Origin: Savagea sp.
GTDB lineage: Bacteria; Bacillota; Bacilli; Bacillales_A; Planococcaceae
Assembly (NCBI GenBank): GCA_030152585.1
Contig: JASLJC010000099.1
Location: 1-15,490 of the forward strand
DNA: 15,490 nt
Direction of reading: 5' to 3'
Positions 14,389-15,490 of this stretch are shown one piece after another. A program made the position numbers and the translations under genes. Under the pieces are notes generated by a model that did no database searches, was not told where the DNA came from, and saw nothing but the letters and a program-made list of their open reading frames with translations. Position 1 is the first letter of the stretch. Each line of letters opens with the position of its first letter.

Positions 14389-14441
14389 AGCTTAAAATAA
14401 CAACTCGTAAAAAAGAGTGAATGTTATTTTAAGCTTTTTTT
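14389..14441 (+). terminator. intrinsic terminator of queF
   Basis: A perfect 13-bp inverted repeat (14389-14401 and 14423-14435), with an inner ACTC/GAGT stem (14403-14406, 14415-14418), followed by a run of seven T (14435-14441). It starts 6 bases after the stop codon. Confidence 0.92.
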
Positions 14442-14611
14442 GTAGGTAGATTGATAATAAAAAGAATTATCTGAAAATAAAACAGTCTTATTTTCTGTGT
14501 TTTGTACTATAACAGATTGTTTTTAGACGTAAAAATAGTCTTTCAGTAACATTTAATTGTCTTTTACTCTTTTTTTATAGTTGCGTTCCCAAAAATAGTA
14601 TGTTAAGTTTT
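14442..14611. other. gene-free AT-rich stretch
   Basis: No supported gene is seen. One 8-bp hairpin (GAAAATAA 14473-14480, TTATTTTC 14488-14495) might be a backup terminator, but its T-run is interrupted. No convincing promoter hexamers are present. Confidence 0.4.
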
Positions 14612-14648
14612 ATACAGATGCAAAAACGATATAGACTTTTCATCCGAA

Positions 14649-14689
14649 ATGTAAGCGGTTACGAGAAGGGGTTTTCGCAGCACTTACAT
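14649..14689. repeat. nested stem-loop containing the cre site
   Basis: ATGTAAG (14649-14655) pairs with CTTACAT (14683-14689). Inside, CGAGAA (14662-14667) pairs with TTTTCG (14672-14677; one G-U) around GGGG. The outer left arm is part of the cre site, so folding and CcpA binding would compete if it were extruded or transcribed. Confidence 0.45.
14650..14663 (+). promoter_or_regulatory. catabolite-responsive element (cre), putative CcpA site
   Basis: TGTAAGCGGTTACG matches the cre consensus TGWAANCGNTNWCA at all but the final base. It lies about 53 bp upstream of the candidate -10. CcpA control fits a (methyl)citrate synthase gene; the B. subtilis mmg operon is under catabolite repression. 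Confidence 0.6.
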
Positions 14690-14692
14690 ATT

Positions 14693-14721
14693 TTCTAAAT
14701 CGTCGTTTATAGGGGTATAAT
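14693..14721 (+). promoter_or_regulatory. candidate promoter of the citrate synthase gene
   Basis: A perfect -10 TATAAT (14716-14721) with TTCTAA (14693-14698) 17 bp upstream as a fair -35. A dyad of two 10-base arms (14702-14711 and 14716-14725, one mismatch, GGGG between) covers the -10. This start would give a leader of roughly 148 bases. Confidence 0.5.
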
Positions 14722-14758
14722 CGACAATGACTATGGGGAAGAAAATAAACGGAATGTC

Positions 14759-14776
14759 CGCATTTGGGGAAATGCG
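14759..14776 (+). repeat. leader hairpin with GGGG loop
   Basis: CGCATTT (14759-14765) and AAATGCG (14770-14776) form a perfect 7-bp stem with a GGGG loop in the predicted 5' leader. There is no T-run, so it is not an ordinary terminator. Confidence 0.5.
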
Positions 14777-14875
14777 TATAAATGACATAACAAGTCTGAA
14801 TATTCAAAGATTTTGCATCTGTATGTAACAGGGAGAATACACGACAAACAATTAACTTAAATGGGGGTCATGACA

Positions 14876-15490
14876 ATGACAAATGTACAAACAGAATACC
14901 GTCCAGGACTTGACGGTGTAATCGCAGCAGAAACGGTTCTTTCATTTTTAGACACAGTAGAAGGACGTATTTTGATTAAGGGGTATGACTTAATCGAGCT
15001 TTCAAAAGAAAAAGGTTACTTAGATATCGTTCACTTAATGATTGAAGATTCATTACCAACAGATGAAGAACGTCAACGAGTAGAAGAACGTTTGAAAGAA
15101 AATTACGCTGTGCCAAAAGAAGTAATCGATGTGTTACAATTACTTCCGAAAGATACAGATCCGATGGATGCATTGCGGACAGGTGTTTCAGTTCTCGGTA
15201 GTTTTGATCATCAATTAGATGATCGTTCTGAAGAAACAAATAAAGACCGTGCATATCGTTTGCTCGGGCAAATGCCAACAATCGTCGCAAACAGTTATCG
15301 TATTTTAAATGGATTAGAAGTAGTAGATCCAGATGAGTCACTTCCTTATAGCGATAACTTCCTTTACATGATTACAGGACAGCGCCCATCAGAGCTTGAG
15401 GCAAAAATTTTCGATAACTCATTATTACTATATAGTGAGCACGAAATGCCGAACTCCACATTTACAGCTCGTGTTATTGCATCGACAAAC
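14876..15490 (+). CDS. mmgD: 2-methylcitrate synthase/citrate synthase, MmgD/PrpC type (cut by window end)
   Basis: Condenses oxaloacetate with acetyl-CoA or propionyl-CoA. Only the first 205 residues are in the window and the frame is open to the last base. The N-terminus (RPGLDGVIAAET, GYDLIELS) and the block EHEMPNSTFTARVIAST (188-204, with the substrate-binding H189) match B. subtilis MmgD more closely than CitZ/CitA, which read HE-NASTF at this point. DPMDALRTG (95-103) is also typical. The later catalytic histidine and aspartate lie outside the window. Two in-frame ATGs compete; that at 14876 is chosen because the GGGGG ribosome binding site (14863-14867) is 8 bases away, against 2 for the one at 14870. 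If further methylcitrate-cycle genes follow, propionate use would be the likely role. Confidence 0.88.
   Translation, partial: MTNVQTEYRPGLDGVIAAETVLSFLDTVEGRILIKGYDLIELSKEKGYLDIVHLMIEDSLPTDEERQRVEERLKENYAVPKEVIDVLQLLPKDTDPMDALRTGVSVLGSFDHQLDDRSEETNKDRAYRLLGQMPTIVANSYRILNGLEVVDPDESLPYSDNFLYMITGQRPSELEAKIFDNSLLLYSEHEMPNSTFTARVIASTN

Larger units (their letters stand above)
14612..14824. repeat. 213-bp segment bounded by 14-bp perfect inverted repeats
   Basis: ATACAGATGCAAAA at 14612-14625 is repeated in perfect inverted form (TTTTGCATCTGTAT) at 14811-14824. The segment between holds the candidate promoter and cre site of the citrate synthase gene and several internal dyads. No target-site duplication is seen beside the arms. 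It may be a small non-coding mobile element or a long-range operator pair. Confidence 0.55.

Noticed and set aside
14619..14699. 26-residue frame over the cre/stem-loop (MQKRYRLFIRN...)
   Set aside because: No ribosome binding site or promoter upstream, and it overlaps dyads that account for the sequence better.
14727..14828. 33-residue frame in the citrate synthase leader (MTMGKKINGM...)
   Set aside because: No ribosome binding site; the frame begins at the predicted transcript start and overlaps the leader hairpin. Probably chance.
1..15490. CRISPR arrays, tRNA/rRNA genes, transposases, phage genes, toxin-antitoxin pairs
   Set aside because: Looked for on both strands and not found; all long frames are accounted for by the listed genes.

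Overview
The window looks like a chromosomal segment of a low-GC Gram-positive bacterium of the order Bacillales. Spacing to strong AAAGGAG/GGAGG ribosome binding sites is Bacillus-like, promoters are sigma-A type, intrinsic terminators are dense, and proteins match Bacillus families closely (YumC-type ferredoxin reductase, PdaC-like deacetylase, CydABDC, QueF of exactly 165 residues, MmgD-like citrate synthase). A meso-diaminopimelate dehydrogenase gene, absent from B. subtilis but known in Lysinibacillus/Ureibacillus relatives, makes me favour the Planococcaceae (Caryophanaceae); that placement is inference.

Layout. 93-1076 (+): ferredoxin-NADP reductase, closed by a strong terminator. 1122-1413: gene-free stretch with a GC-richer long imperfect hairpin (1303-1381) and a doubtful micro-ORF. 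1460-2824 (-): membrane-anchored polysaccharide deacetylase, divergent from 2999-3823 (+), a DUF368/PopT polyprenyl-phosphate transporter. 4123-9998 (+): the cytochrome bd operon cydA-cydB-cydD-cydC, with every junction overlapping, a promoter lacking a good -35 but carrying three T-rich hexamers at 11-bp spacing, and a strong terminator. 10362-11309 (+): a solitary argF behind a clean sigma-A promoter with an ArgR-like dyad. 11514-12602 (-): M42 aminopeptidase. 12692-13678 (-): meso-DAP dehydrogenase. 13885-14382 (+): queF, behind a textbook preQ1-I riboswitch with a terminator/antiterminator. 14876-end (+): N-terminal 205 residues of an MmgD-type (2-methyl)citrate synthase behind a leader region rich in dyads, a near-consensus cre site and 14-bp perfect inverted repeats.

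Functionally this is core metabolism and envelope biology: redox and low-oxygen respiration (fnr, cyd), cell-wall precursor and carrier-lipid handling (deacetylase, PopT, Ddh), arginine synthesis, queuosine synthesis and propionate/citrate metabolism. I see no CRISPR, phage, toxin-antitoxin, defence or transposase genes. The material most worth a second look is regulatory: the dyad-rich segment upstream of the citrate synthase gene, the cyd promoter hexamer array, and the isolated hairpin at 1303-1381.
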